Shown: piece by piece, positions 9,990-20,459 of the stretch
Position numbering within the stretch: the stretch's first letter is position 1
Layout: each line of letters begins with the position of its first letter
Source of the DNA: Thermomucor indicae-seudaticae
Lineage: Eukaryota > Mucoromycota > Mucoromycetes > Mucorales > Lichtheimiaceae
DNA: 30,967 bases
Direction of reading: 5' to 3'
NCBI GenBank assembly: GCA_000787465.1
Contig: JSYX01000416.1
Location: 1 to 30,967, forward strand
Notes under the pieces: generated by a model
The model's database searches: none
The model's input: the letters and a program-made list of their open reading frames with translations, nothing else
Told to the model about the DNA's origin: nothing
Program-made: the position numbers and the translations under genes

Positions 9990-10944
9990 ATGCCTCGTCG
10001 TCTGTGTCAATGGCAGGAGCTTCGCAGGATATTCCGGCTTTTGCCAGCCTGCGAAAGAGATATTTCGCTGGCAAAACGCGAGTTCAAGTGGCTTAAAGAG
10101 CACGTTTCTCCGAGTGCATTGCAAAATCAACGACGGCTAAATCCTACAGAGCTTCGTCGATTCGAAGACCACATTAAAGACAGGGTCAAGTACAGGAAAC
10201 CGTTGCAGTACATTTTGGGAACGCAGCCGTTCGGTGACCTGGAAATAGTAACACGACCACCGGTCTTGATTCCAAGGTGACGGGTAGGTCTACAGTGGTC
10301 CGTTTTGCTGGATTGACGTTTCTTTACGTAACAGATGGGAAACGGAGGAATGGGTCCATCGATTGATTGACAAACTGTCCAAAGAGCATCGTCCACTGCC
10401 AAACTCAGACCCCTTCCGTATTCTCGATCTATGTACTGGTAGCGGATGCATCGCTCTTGCACTAGGAGCAAGTCTGCGACATGTTGAAGTTGTTGCGACG
10501 GATGTGTCAGAAGAAGCGCTGGCGCTTGCGCAGCACAACCATGAACGGCATGCGGGACGCCTTTTGAGTCCGGTCACGTTCCACAAGCTGGATATCTTCC
10601 ATGACGATCACGCCGCCTTGAAACCGTTCGACCTCATTGTCTCCAACCCTCCGTATATTACGTTCAGTGAATACGCCACCCTGGATCCAGAAGTCAGAGA
10701 ATGGGAAGATCGACGTGCCTTGGTGGCAGACCAAGAAGGAACTGCCGTTCACCGCCGCATCATTGAATTAAGCCGTATACTACTCCGTGGGAAGAATGAT
10801 CCATGCCTGGTGATGGAAATAGGGGGCCAGCATCAAGTACCAGTGCTGAAAGACTTGCTGCAAAGGAACCGGTTTCAAAGAGTGGACGTGTGGAAAGATC
10901 TTGCAGGCAAAGATCGGGTTGTCGTGGCCTCACGTCATGGATGA
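9990..10944 (+). CDS. MTQ1: Protein-(glutamine-N5) methyltransferase, mitochondrial Mtq1/HemK type
   Basis: Two exons (9990-10276 and 10335-10944) give 298 residues. Splicing restores IPRWETEEWV, the fungal Mtq1 form of the PrmC I-P-R-x-E-T-E signature. The SAM-binding motif I is ILDLCTGSGCIALALG, and the catalytic NPPY is at about residues 200-203 (VSNPPYIT). The N-terminal helical domain includes YRKPLQYILGTQPFG, which contacts the release factor in this family. The enzyme methylates the Gln of the GGQ motif in class I release factors; the match to Mtq1 rather than the cytosolic Mtq2 points to mitochondrial Mrf1. The first residues are Arg-rich with few acids, consistent with mitochondrial import. 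An in-frame stop lies just upstream of 9990, which fixes the start. It is followed 113 bases later by another gene on the same strand. Confidence 0.93.
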
Positions 10945-11056
10945 AAAAAAGCCCAGAAATGTTTGTGGTCAAGTCATACTGTCATCATGCAATTTTAGGG
11001 CGTGTGATTTTTCCTCTCCTATTCTTTCTCTTTCTCCCCTTCCTTTTCTTTCAAAA

Positions 11057-11416
11057 ATGGTTTCATCCAACATTTTTACAAAAAGGTCGCTATATTGGTA
11101 AGCATCCTTTAATAAAAAGTTACACGTTCTTTCCGACAATTATGATGGAAACAGGGCAGTACCACTTGTAGCATTGGCTGCTTATACCATCCACCAAACA
11201 AAAAGAAATCGCGAACAAGAACAAGCGTTTGCAACACCTAAAGAGACTTCGGACGACCCAGAACATATGGAGCGCATCCGTGATGATTGGAAAAAGCGGA
11301 ATGGAGGCATAGGGCTCAAAGACGTGAGGTATATAAGGAAATGATTAACTATTACGGGTCCTGTTTTGCATGACCTCATATATGTCTTCCTTAGACGAAG
11401 TGGTGGCGGTGTATAA
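11057..11416 (+). CDS. Small single-span, putatively mitochondrial membrane protein
   Basis: Three exons (11057-11097, 11155-11328, 11395-11416) give a protein of about 78 residues. It begins MVSSNIFTKRSLYW, an acid-free stretch compatible with a presequence. A short hydrophobic segment AVPLVALAAYTIHQ follows, then a charged region with DDPEHMERIRDDWKKRNGG. The C-terminus is GIGLKDVRRSGGGV. The Ser-Gly-Gly-Gly-Val end comes from the last splice (AG|GTATAT donor, CTTAG acceptor); without it the frame would stop at 11337. I recall Ser-Gly-Gly-Gly endings of this kind in small conserved fungal proteins but cannot name one. Location is inferred from the N-terminus only. Confidence 0.65.
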
Positions 11417-11695
11417 CGTTAAACTCTCGTCAACTTATATATCGCCCGAGAATGTGCAAGGCATCATAGACCGGTTGATATGGACGTTTTCTCAGAGCAC
11501 ACACACAGACACTCCCACCCGTTGCAGTTGAACCATGGATATTAATGATATTGTTGCTGACAATGCAGCTCGTTGTTTTTTTCTTCCAATCCAATACAAA
11601 TGCAAAGCAAGTTTGCGTCAACAAAAAGGGAGAGAAAAAGAGAGAGAAAAGTGTCGATAAAACTACAAAGTGGGAATAATAGGGGAGGGTCTTTC

Positions 11696-13851
11696 TTATG
11701 CATTGTTGTTCGTCGCCAAAGGGTGTGATGTATTATACACTACTGGTTCGTTTACCTCCTCTTCTTTACGGTTAAACAAACCCGACCAATATTTGAGATT
11801 ACCTGTGCTTGGGAAAAGTACGCCACCGTCATCTATCAAGTCTTCGTCCTTTTTCGGGTCGTAGAATGGATTGACAAACTTGTCCTTGTACGTATTAAAG
11901 TAATCCCAAATACTATAAGTTTTGTCTTGGGGATGGTTTCGTGTGCGTTCAGCTTCGCAATTGAATAGAAACGTCCCGAATTGACAAGAGTATACGTGGT
12001 AATGCAGCTCAATGAGTAGGCGCTCGTTGAACTCGAACCGAGTTGGCCATTGAAGTAAGAGTTGGTAAACACAGTCTAAGAACTGGTGGAAGACGGGGCT
12101 CGTCTCGCGTTGGTAATAGCTGGACTTATAGAACTTGTTTTGCATGTCCTTGATCGTGTTGGTCGCAGCATTTCCAGTGTGAGCAAGGTTCACAAAGTAC
12201 TTTTCGTTCGATAAATGACCACATCGATCAGCAAACTTGTGTCCAAAAGAGATCCACTCTTTCTCTATGAGAATCTGGAAGCCTTCGAACGTCCGATAGA
12301 ATGGATCAAGACAAAGTTCGCTTATAGATACGAGTTGTGCCGTCCGATCCCAGCCGTCAGAACAATGCACAAGGACATGCGAATTGTATACGTGAACGTT
12401 TTTGACGATTGTCTCCGTGCCTTCTAGGAGAGTAGCAATGTGTTTTAACCAGTTCGATCGCTGCAATGCTGCTCTATTGACTTGACCGCCCGTGTCAGCT
12501 CCCTGCATTGCTATGACAAAGTTTACACTTTCGTTGACTTGGTACGCGTATCATTTGCCCCTTACCCTCACTCATTTTTGCAAGACTGTCGCGCATTACG
12601 TGAATGTTATCAATCGCAATGTATATCTTTTTGCAGTTGCGGTAGTTTTCCATGTTTTCGGTTCCGGCTCCTCGAGCGACGTTTCCCATAGCGTTCGCCA
12701 TTGGTCGTGCATCAACGATCAGGTTGGTTGCAGTTGATCCGTAAACAGGCCGCCCGTTTGGACTCACAGGAACATTGGATGCAAAGGCTGCTTCAATTAT
12801 CTTTTCGTCCTGTATGGATCGTGCTTGCTTGAAACCAACCATCGGCTGACTGCTGCGGGTGATGGTAGCCTAGACCAATCTAAGTATATATATAGGGCGC
12901 GCGAAGTTGTAGACCGACTGCTGAAATACCATGTTATACCAATGAAGATAAGATAGAACGGGGATCCTGCCCTTGCTTCGGTATTTTGCAGCATAGTTTA
13001 GCACGTTATCGCTGATTTTTGAAGGTACAACGAGGGTTCGTGGATATGTAGGTGAATACTGGGAGGCCCAATTAAGTTGGATCAAACGTCTTTTGCAAAA
13101 TTCCAGCATCAAAACCCTACCATATAGTCGCGGTTGATGGTCGAGAATCGCCAACTGTCAGTTTTCACGCCTACACCCATCCGTTCATATTCCTTCAAAG
13201 GGTCGTAAATATACCACCCGTTTGTAGATGTAAATTTCGGTTGTGGTTGATAGCTATAGGCATACAGCTGTTCCGTTGAACCTTCTCGTATAGACAGGAC
13301 ATTAGGACATCGTTAGGTTGCTGCTGGCTCATTCTTTTACATACTGACGCATGTCAATTTCTGGACGCTTTCAAAAACGTCTTGTACCTCTCCCTCCTTA
13401 CGCATGGATAATGTAACAATCAAGAAATCGCGACATCGAATATGCAAGGGATACCGTCCAGACTGAAGCGAAACAGGTCGACGTTCAACGGTGTGGATAA
13501 TGGGATAGGGTATCTATGCATACGTGGAATGGGATCTTTAGTCATTATCCATCATATACAGAAAAAGAAGTATTCATGCTCATAGTAGTACGTCGTCATT
13601 TCCGGGAAAAAGAGGTCGCTAATTGCTAAAGTAGCCCTTACCCAGAGTTCTCCTTCTGAATGACTAAATATCAGATTGTGAACGGTGAGGTGCACAGTAC
13701 CCGTGAAAACTTCTTGTCCCTTTTCAAGTTGTACGTCCTGGACCTTTAGTAGCCCAGGGCCTCGTTAACGGTTGAACACGGAAAATATTCACAAGTTACG
13801 AGCACAACATGCCTGCGTTATTTTGATCAAATCAATCCGACTTTGATGCAT
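11696..13851 (-). CDS. Myotubularin-type phosphoinositide 3-phosphatase (Ymr1/MTMR6-8-like)
   Basis: The active site CSDGWDRT (12341-12364) is intact, with the Cys nucleophile, Asp and Arg of the CX5R loop. Upstream are the PH-GRAM domain (DVQLEKGQEVFTGTVHLT, then IPYPIIHTVERRPVSLQSGR) and the myotubularin hallmarks YAYSYQPQP, YPRTLVVPS and YRSKGRIPVLSYLHW. DNIHVMRDSL and WLKHIATLLEG come before the catalytic loop; WISFGHKFADRCGH and SPVFHQFLDCVYQL follow. It ends after the phosphatase domain in a polar tail without a FYVE domain. The enzyme removes the 3-phosphate from PI3P and PI(3,5)P2 on endosomal membranes (family knowledge). The proposed start at 13851 (MHQSRIDLIKITQ) needs a GC-AG intron, CAG|GCATGT to GTCCAG, with a CTACTAA-like branch site. 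The exon from 12502 to 11696 is 269 codons. The gene converges with the small protein gene ending at 11416. Confidence 0.92.
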
Positions 13852-14408
13852 CGTCTATTTATATCAACTCAAGAACAAGTCGCAATTGCCGAAACTGAAA
13901 GAGTCGTTATCGAAAAAGAGGAGCAAAAGGAGATGGAAAAAGCACAGCCTTCATACAAAAAGAGTAACGCAAGTTCGTAAAGCCTGTTGCTCAAGTTTTG
14001 GAAAGAGGAGGAGCATTGAAGCCCGACCAAATGCATTGCGGGCTTGTGACGTTCCAAGTCATGCTTCGTGTACTCTAAATCTCAGCACCATTGATGCAAG
14101 CAGCTCCTGTTTCAAGTTCCTCTGAGCAGCACACGACACTTCGACAGCCATGGCCACAGAAACGTCAGGAATGAAGCACATTGTACGTACTGCTCCAGAT
14201 CCTACCTCTCTAACCGTGTTATCCTGAGCTTCGACTCGAATAGTGATTATGATGCCTGGTTGGATGACACTGCTTGTTGTCATGGTACCTGGAATCTGCA
14301 GAGACAGTGCAGCCAATCTAGTCCTTGAACCTCTGAAGCATCGTCTTTTACCAAAATTACCCCTGGGTCCCGAAAGCTGTATCTCTGGGCAAAGCTATTT
14401 TATTGTGA
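13852..14408. other. Upstream of the myotubularin gene; broken frames of unclear origin
   Basis: On the plus strand an ATG near 13846 opens a Glu-rich frame (IAETERVVIEKEEQKEMEKA) that stops near 13976. The reading continues one frame over as VAQVLERGGALKPDQMHCG before failing again. This may be the decayed upstream part of the transposase relic that follows, but I cannot assign it. Confidence 0.3.
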
Positions 14409-14740
14409 CCATCCAACCATATACACGCCTCGCAGCAGAAACCCACGCCGAAGCGCCAAAAAACAGGTTCAATGGAAGTTGGATGCCCTGCTAGTCTCAA
14501 AATTGTCAAGGAATTGAATGGTACAAATGTCGTTACATATACTTGGAAACATGAGGTCGATGACCCACGAAGTCGCTATGATATTGTTCGCTCGAGATTA
14601 CCAAGACGTGAAAGAGTGGCTGCAGACACATACTGATAACATCATGGACTGGTAGGCGATCTGAACTATTCTTAGACTTTACGCTGGCTAGCTTGATGAA
14701 GCATGTACGACAACAATCGGAGTTAACGGGTAAGGATCAA
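14409..14740 (+). pseudogene. Decayed fragment resembling the N-terminal part of a MULE/FAR1-like transposase
   Basis: An open stretch from 14409 to 14636 reads KRQKTGSMEVGCPASLKIVK, then VVTYTWKHEVDDPRSRYD and VRSRLP. A Gly-Cys-Pro strand, a variable strand, a Trp-x-His turn and an Arg-Leu-Pro element in this order are typical of the zinc-binding region before the catalytic domain in MULE transposases. The expected continuation (DVKEWLQTHTDNIMDW) is one frame over, so there is a frameshift after RLP. It then hits in-frame stops in the order W-stop-A-I-stop-T-I-L-R-L and before LDEAC. At least one frameshift and three stops therefore separate it from function. No DDE catalytic region is recognisable downstream. 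Confidence 0.5.
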
Positions 14741-15259
14741 ACTATTCTTTACGCAGCTTGAATATAGTTTGAAAGAGGATCCTAAAGGCTTTTGGTGCTC
14801 TGCTCGTTCTTTTCAGCCAGGCTTCTCATCAGAATCTCATCAGTAAATCAATCACTCATTTCAAACGAACTTACCTAGGTATCGCTAAAGTTCTGATGGA
14901 ACTTCTGATCGTAATTGTTTCAACTTGTGACGGAATATTTCAGAACGTCCCTGGGTGTGGTATCCTAGATCTTTACATTGCCTAATCTGGATGCGAAAGC
15001 ATTCCAGTTACAGAGCGTACCGTCAAGTATGTCTCCAGGTCGCAGGTGTATTGAAATTGTTAGGCGCCTTTCAATCCATAGCAAAGCTAATTGCGTACTC
15101 CCTAAGTATTTTCCTAATTGGCAACGGTCTTCAATGTTCACCAGGCTATTCTGAGGACAAAGAAGACTCTACGAGAAAGACAACAGTATAATAGAGCGAA
15201 GTTGTCACCGAAAATAAAAACTATGATCTTCGCTTATTCTTTGTTTCTTATATCTTAAA
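14741..15259. other. No gene seen; possible continuation of the transposase relic
   Basis: Frames are short and frequently stopped. I see no motif that ties this stretch firmly to the transposase fragment or to the downstream genes. Confidence 0.4.
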
Positions 15260-15601
15260 TTGTCGAGACATTTCACACTTTCACTCTTCCTTCTTTCTTC
15301 GTTCTTCGCTCTTCTTTTGCCGTTTACTTACCATACCACGACCGTCAAAGCCTTCAGTTCTTCGCAAGGAAGCGATACAACGCATACGAGAAAACCACAT
15401 CCATTAACGGGATTCCAAGTTCTAATCCACCTGCTGACCGGTGGATCGGGGTAACCATTCCTCTGGGTAAGTCAATCTTTTTCTTCGGTGGTTACCTAGA
15501 CACTGACGTCAATAAAATTACCGTTGAAATTTAGAGAAATCCGCTTTGGAGCTAATAAGGTACCAAACCTTCGAGCGAACATTGAGAGATATATAGCTTG
15601 A
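15260..15601 (+). CDS. Tentative small secreted peptide
   Basis: Exon 15260-15450 plus exon 15535-15601 would encode 85 residues. The N-terminus (MSRHFTLSLFLLSSFFALLL) looks like a signal peptide. The rest includes TRKPHPLTGFQVLIHLL and, after the intron, EIRFGANKVPNLRANIE. The donor is GTAACC (weak) and the acceptor AATTTAG (good). Without splicing the frame stops at 15454 after 64 residues. A different frame over the same bases is also open without an ATG (contains NGIPSSNPPADRWIGVTIPL), so the true frame is uncertain. No family recognised. Confidence 0.25.
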
Positions 15602-15724
15602 TCTCAATTCCAGTATTCGTGATGTAGATAACTTAAGCTTCCGTCACAAGGGTTTGGTATCCTTTGCAAGTTGGCGTCTACGAATTTCTCTGACATTTCT
15701 ACTCTGGCACTAACCATTGCAGAC

Positions 15725-16258
15725 ATGTCGAAACGACGCCATGAAGACAATGAGTTTGTGAACGTTCTTCGTCAGAGACAAAAGCAAGACTTCAAGGAGA
15801 AAGAACAATACGGTAGAATGAGCAGTTGCAATTGTCCTTAGTGCCCTTTCTGATAATACCTTTACGCATAGCCCAACAGACTTTTCAACGCATGATGAAC
15901 GCGTCTTTAAAGACAAGCCAGAAGAAGAATGAGCAAAAGGTCTCATACAAGTACTTCAACCATAGCGACGACTCGTCCGAACCCGAAGCAAAATGTTATC
16001 GCTGCTGTCGTGGTCGCGTGAACCTTAATTGCACTTTTTGCGAGCATGCTATTTGCACTGATTGCGTGCAAGTTTGCGATACCTGTGGACATAACTACTG
16101 TGGTGGCTGCTCCTTGATTGAGTAAGTACATAACACTCCGGTTATAAGAGCCGTGAAAGGGATCCATATCAACAATATCTTGTGCTTTTCGTTTTGCAAA
16201 CAGTTACTCTTCATCCTTTGAAAAGGTCTGTTGTTCGTCGTGCATGAAGAACCAGTAA
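15725..16258 (+). CDS. Siva-like cysteine-rich protein
   Basis: Three exons (15725-15812, 15872-16121, 16204-16258) join in phase to 130 residues. The N-terminal half is charged and helical (MSKRRHEDNEFVNVLRQRQK). The C-terminal half is a dense Cys-rich module: CYRCCRG, then CTFCEHAICTDCVQVCDTCG, then YCGGCSLIDYSSSFEKVCC and SSC. This Cys spacing and the Leu-Ile/Val-Asp-x-Ser-x3-Tyr/Phe-Glu-Lys-Val segment match the C-terminal domain of the Siva family, a CD27-binding apoptosis regulator in animals. Splicing at 16121/16204 restores LIDYSSSFEKV. Fungi lack CD27, so its function here is unknown; the conserved part is probably a zinc-binding fold. Length is close to that of animal Siva proteins. 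Confidence 0.8.
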
Positions 16259-16703
16259 ATACTGCCTGCACGCCAGCTGCCCCACATGAAGAGCATCAAA
16301 ATTTGCTGTGGATGTCACGCAGCACAGACGATACATGAAGAATTTGTATTCGTGCCATAGCGTCAATCAAACATCGGCACTGGCTACGAGCTTTTGCTGC
16401 ATTCAAGCATGGTCTGACGGAAAGCCACGGCTGTCAATCATAGAATTTGATGCCAAGGAGGAGCTAAACATTATTTGACCGAACTTGTATGACCCTAGTT
16501 GTTAATAAGACTGGTATGGCACCATCACGAACTCGGTCAAAGCGGCTCGTAGTGTGCAAAATGCTTAGAGGACAATATTCGAAATCATTGCCAGAACCAT
16601 GGGCACCTTTGTATGATCTGTGGCTTAGTTAAGCCGAGAAAAAAGTTTACTCTACCCCAAATGGAAATCCCTTCTCTCTCTCATCGTCCAAAAGCAATCC
16701 GTA
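16259..16703. other. Between the Siva-like gene and RPS21; no gene seen
   Basis: No supported coding frame. The last 30 bases before 16704 contain the pyrimidine run CCCTTCTCTCTCTCATCG, a plausible leader element for the ribosomal protein gene. Confidence 0.5.
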
Positions 16704-17126
16704 ATGGAGAACTCTGAAGGTGTCCTTGTCGATCTCTACATTCCTCGCAAATGGTGCGTATCTTGGCACTAGGAATTATATATACCGAGATGACGCATGG
16801 TCTCTCGATGCGTGAGATCACCTGACAACTCATTGAAATAAAAAACTCCAATAGCTCGGCTACCAACCGTCTTATCACGGCCAAGGACCATGCGTCTGTC
16901 CAAATCAACGTTGGTGATGTGAACGCCGAGGGTCGTCTTACCGGCACTTTCAGCACCTATGCTTTGTGCGGTTTCGTTCGCAGGGAAGCTGAGGCTGATG
17001 ACTCTATTAACCGCTTGGCTACCGAAGATGGCTGTAAGTACTGACGATAGATGTCGCCTGTAACAATGGAGACTAACTCTGACACATTTGAAAGACCTCA
17101 AGAACGTCTTCTCGTACCAGAAGTAG
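16704..17126 (+). CDS. RPS21: 40S ribosomal protein S21 (eS21)
   Basis: Three exons (16704-16753, 16855-17033, 17095-17126) join in phase to 86 residues, the usual eS21 length. It starts [16 protein letters not shown], continues [20 protein letters not shown] and [17 protein letters not shown], and ends [13 protein letters not shown]. The first intron falls after the Arg-Lys of IPRK, splitting the Cys codon. eS21 sits on the solvent side of the small subunit near uS2 and is needed for 18S rRNA 3' maturation (family knowledge). A pyrimidine-rich tract precedes the ATG. Confidence 0.97.
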
Positions 17127-17560
17127 GGAAATGGGAGCACCTATTGCCCTCCCGAGTCATTGGATCGAGCGTCAATAAATCTGCTTTTCCTTGTTACGAA
17201 TAATGTCGGTTTATTGTTGATCCTTTTTCCGGGAATGATATCACGAATTTCTCGATGTTTCTGGGAAGAAGTACAGCATAGGAGAAAACGAAAATATCCT
17301 TGTCTAGAATTGCGCAGAAGTCTCCGAATGCATGTACATAACGAAGTTCAGATACCAGGAATACATTTTGCAAAGGCATCAAGCATTGATCAAATGAAAT
17401 TTCTCGAATAAGAGCGTCGTAAGGGCATAATGCAGTTTCATGGAAACTGAGGATTTGCAGTAGAATAAAAAAAGACCTTGTTAATGCTGCCTTTTATGGG
17501 ACTTGCTCCGGTTGACCCCCTTGCTCCAGAAAAAGAGAAATTTTCGATACCCCAACCATC
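17127..17560. other. 3' region of RPS21 and upstream region of the GH17 gene
   Basis: No supported gene. A GGTTGACCCCC motif near 17509 and CCCAACCAT near 17551 lie upstream of the glucanase TATA box, but neither can be assigned to a factor. Confidence 0.4.
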
Positions 17561-17568
17561 TCGTTTAA

Positions 17569-17576
17569 TATATAAA
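17569..17576 (+). promoter_or_regulatory. TATA box of the GH17 glucanase gene
   Basis: TATATAAA lies about 50 bases before the ATG at 17627. That spacing suits a strongly expressed fungal gene with a short 5' leader. Confidence 0.6.
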
Positions 17577-17626
17577 GATCAGCCCTTTCTGCTGAAACAG
17601 CTGACTGTGGCAACTGTATATTCACC

Positions 17627-18788
17627 ATGAAGTGGATGATCAGTATATTTGTCTTATTGGCGATTGCTACTTTTCCTCTGCGTGTCGTCGCCACGGAATG
17701 TGCCACCAGCACAAAAAGTGGCGCTGCCGCTGAAAGTGCCGTTGCCACAGGAAGTGCCACTGCCACCGAAAGTGCCGCTGCCGCAGGAAATGCCACTGCC
17801 AGAGACGTCTTTTATGGTCTTAACTACGGCATAAACGAGAATAGCTGCCCTTCTCTCGAGAAGTATCAGCACGATTTTTCAGCCATCAAGCAGTACACCA
17901 ACCGTGTTCGGACGTTCGCTTTGTCTGTCTGTAACCAGGGTACTGTTAATTTTTACTTCCTTCAACCTATACAAACTATAAGCTGACTTGATCCTTTTGT
18001 GTCATAGCTGAACTGGCTTTGCAGGCCAGCCAGGCTCTCGGGATGCGTATTTATCTTGGCATGTGGATCGATCGTCCAGATACGTTCACCAATGAAATGA
18101 ACGCCTTGAAGCAGATCCTGGCAACCAACAACCTTAGCAATGTGGATGCTATCATTGTCGGCTCCGAAGTCTTGTACCGCAAAGATACGGATCCAAACAC
18201 ATTCGCAAACTATATCAGCCAAGTCAAAAGTCTCGTTGCTCCCAAAGGAATCAACGTAACAGTTGCCGACGTTTATTACACGTTCACAGATGTCGTAGTA
18301 AAGGAGCTCGACTTTGTGATGATGTAAGTCAGAAGGTCTATTGCAAATCTTTCTCTGAAATGATCTAACAATTTGCTCTTAGGAACGCTTTCCCGTACTG
18401 GGAAGGTGTACCGATTGATCAGGCTGCTGATACACTCATGTCTCATTACGATTCCTTGGTGTCCACGACAAACGGTAAGCCCGTGAAGATTTCGGAGACG
18501 GGCTGGCCATCCGGAGGTGGAAACTTTGGAGCATCCGTGGCCTCCATCGAAAATGAGAACCAGTAAGCTCAGTGACCAAACTGTATGAAATTTCTTTACC
18601 TTTTCTAAACCCGTAATCCTACTAGGTATATGCAGCAAGTTCTCTGCCGTACTAAGCAGCGAGGCATCGATATGCTCTACTTTTCAGCAATGGATGAGCC
18701 GTATCGTGGAGGTGTAGAAGCGCATTTCGGAGTCCTCGACCAGAATGGGAACCTCAAACAAGGCTTGACACCAAAGCCCAGCTGCTAA
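17627..18788 (+). CDS. Secreted GH17 glucan endo-1,3-beta-glucosidase (Scw/Bgl2 class)
   Basis: Four exons (17627-17939, 18008-18323, 18383-18562, 18626-18788) give 323 residues. A signal peptide (MKWMISIFVLLAIATFPLRV) is followed by an Ala/Thr/Ser-rich spacer built of five hexapeptide repeats. The catalytic domain begins at FYGLNYGINENSCPS. The acid/base Glu is in IIVGSEVLYRKD and the nucleophile Glu in KISETGWPSGGGNFG. DMLYFSAMDEPYRGG and HFGVLDQNGNLKQGL close the barrel. GH17 enzymes cut or rearrange beta-1,3-glucan in the fungal wall; the spacer is probably O-mannosylated. No C-terminal GPI signal is visible, so it is likely secreted or loosely wall-bound. It has its own TATA box and a nearby AATAAA. 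All intron phases close. Confidence 0.95.
17711..17800 (+). repeat. Coding minisatellite, five 18-base units
   Basis: Five consecutive 18-base units encode TKSGAA, AESAVA, TGSATA, TESAAA and AGNATA. Each matches a pattern of ACN-GAA/GGA-AGT-GCC-NCT-GCC. They lie just after the GH17 signal peptide. The unit length keeps the frame, so copy number can change without breaking the enzyme. Confidence 0.85.
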
Positions 18789-18809
18789 TCATGTGTGATA
18801 GAATATGAA

Positions 18810-18815
18810 AATAAA
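18810..18815 (+). terminator. Polyadenylation signal of the GH17 gene
   Basis: AATAAA lies 22 bases after the stop codon, with another AATAAA-like hexamer near 18839. Confidence 0.5.
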
Positions 18816-20459
18816 AGTGTTAGAAAAAAGAGTTAAAGAATAAAGCAGATGGAAAGCTTTTTAATGGAAGAACCATGTAGATAAACAAAACACTCTTTTC
18901 GAGGCCGAGAAGGTTGTCTGGAGTTAGCCGATATATGAATCGCAAATGAGAGTTAAGACGGACCGAAAACTTCAACTCATCCGTATTAGTGTTGAAGGGC
19001 ACTTCGTGCACTGTCTTCTCTATAGGGACTGTCTGTTACAAGTGCCGGCCAAGCCATGTACTGTTTTAAGTAATGTTGTGTGGAATAGACTAGGGCCTAA
19101 GGACTTGGTACCCACTCCGGGTGTCAAGTTAACTTGACACCCAACCGAATCCCTCCAGATCCAAGAACTCACAAAAGCTAGTCAAGACAAGACTGTACCT
19201 TGTATTATGTTCGTGTACATCTTTCTAGTCGTTACAAATCTGATGGCTTGGTTTACGTGGTCCTGTTCTTCGAGACCACGTCGGTAAACATCCGCTCAGC
19301 AAGATCCGTATGCATATCACTGCCAAGTTTAACAAAAATGCCGAATCTTGGTTCCTTGTTTCGATTCGCTTGGTTCCCGCTAGTTGGCCAAGGGTGGTTG
19401 ATAGACTTTCTCAGGTTACCCAGGCTTTTGGTTATGGAGGGGTCTGGCTTCAGTTATGTAGAAAGCTTATTCAAGATTGTGCATCCCTTCTCTGGGATAC
19501 CCCTAAATGTGCCGCTCCACGGTACGTTCAGCCTCACCATCAGATTACGTCCACTGTATCGAAGCACCACGAATAGTCTCAGTATTCGATTTATGCAGCA
19601 CTGATTCACCGCATGGCCATGGTCTTCGTCAAGAAATAGAAGCTCTTCAAAAGCTGGTATAGGCGACGGATACCCTATTACGGCGTTCAACGTTGTTCGT
19701 AAAGCTCACCCAGTGGGACGCGCAATGAGATTACGTGTTCTCGCCTTAAGAATCCAAATACCTTCATCCATATGCGTTCACGGATGTTTTCTCCCCAAAC
19801 TCGCTCCTGTCTATTACAAGGACAACGATAGGCTCTTCGTTTCCGTCCCATACCGCTACGGGTGCCGCAACGAATTAGAATCACGACAAAAGAGCGCAGG
19901 TAAATGATGTTCTACCTGCTTTCAATCACGAAACGGAAACCCTTTATAATTTCTGCGATAGTGCTTCGATGCCCTATGCGTCAGTCTTTCAAAGGCGTCA
20001 ATCTTGTACCCTGTTAAGCGGTACCAAAGGACTCGGAAGATCTTTACTCGCCGCTCTCAAAGTAGTCTGTTTTGGTGCGGCCATACGGTCGAATTCGGCC
20101 AGGAAGACGTATACGAGACGCGGGCATACACTGGCACATTAGGTCGTCATCCTTAATGAATCGGTGTCAGGACAGAACAAACTTAGCAAATTACGCGTAT
20201 GCTTTGATGCTGGGAAATGAGTTCCTTGTCATCTAACGATTTCCAAAGAGAAGGACGTAGTCGCTGGATAGTCCCCAAAGACATACTGCAGAAGAGGTAT
20301 CCGCAATTAGCGATGTCAATTGTAGTCGCCGGTAACCACAAAGCCTACTACCGAGGAGTCCGATGCCACCAGTTCAGACAGTAAATCGACAACAGCTAAT
20401 GAATGTCAGTGTCTCAGTATATTGAAGATATTCCATTATCCGACATGCTACGTCCACCA
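18816..20459. other. Gene-poor stretch with no assignable coding frame
   Basis: Open frames occur on both strands (for example 19310-19576 plus and 19454-19690 minus) but are short and lack motifs. A perfect 24-base palindrome lies at 19119-19142. Fragments such as LQKRYPQLAMSIVVAGNHKA (plus, near 20289) look coding-like but are quickly interrupted. Most likely this is eroded mobile-element DNA, though that is inference. Confidence 0.35.
19119..19142. repeat. Perfect 24-base palindrome
   Basis: The half-site GGGTGTCAAGTT is followed directly by its exact reverse complement AACTTGACACCC with no spacer, centred on TTAA. The symmetry breaks at the next base on each side. Confidence 0.9.
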
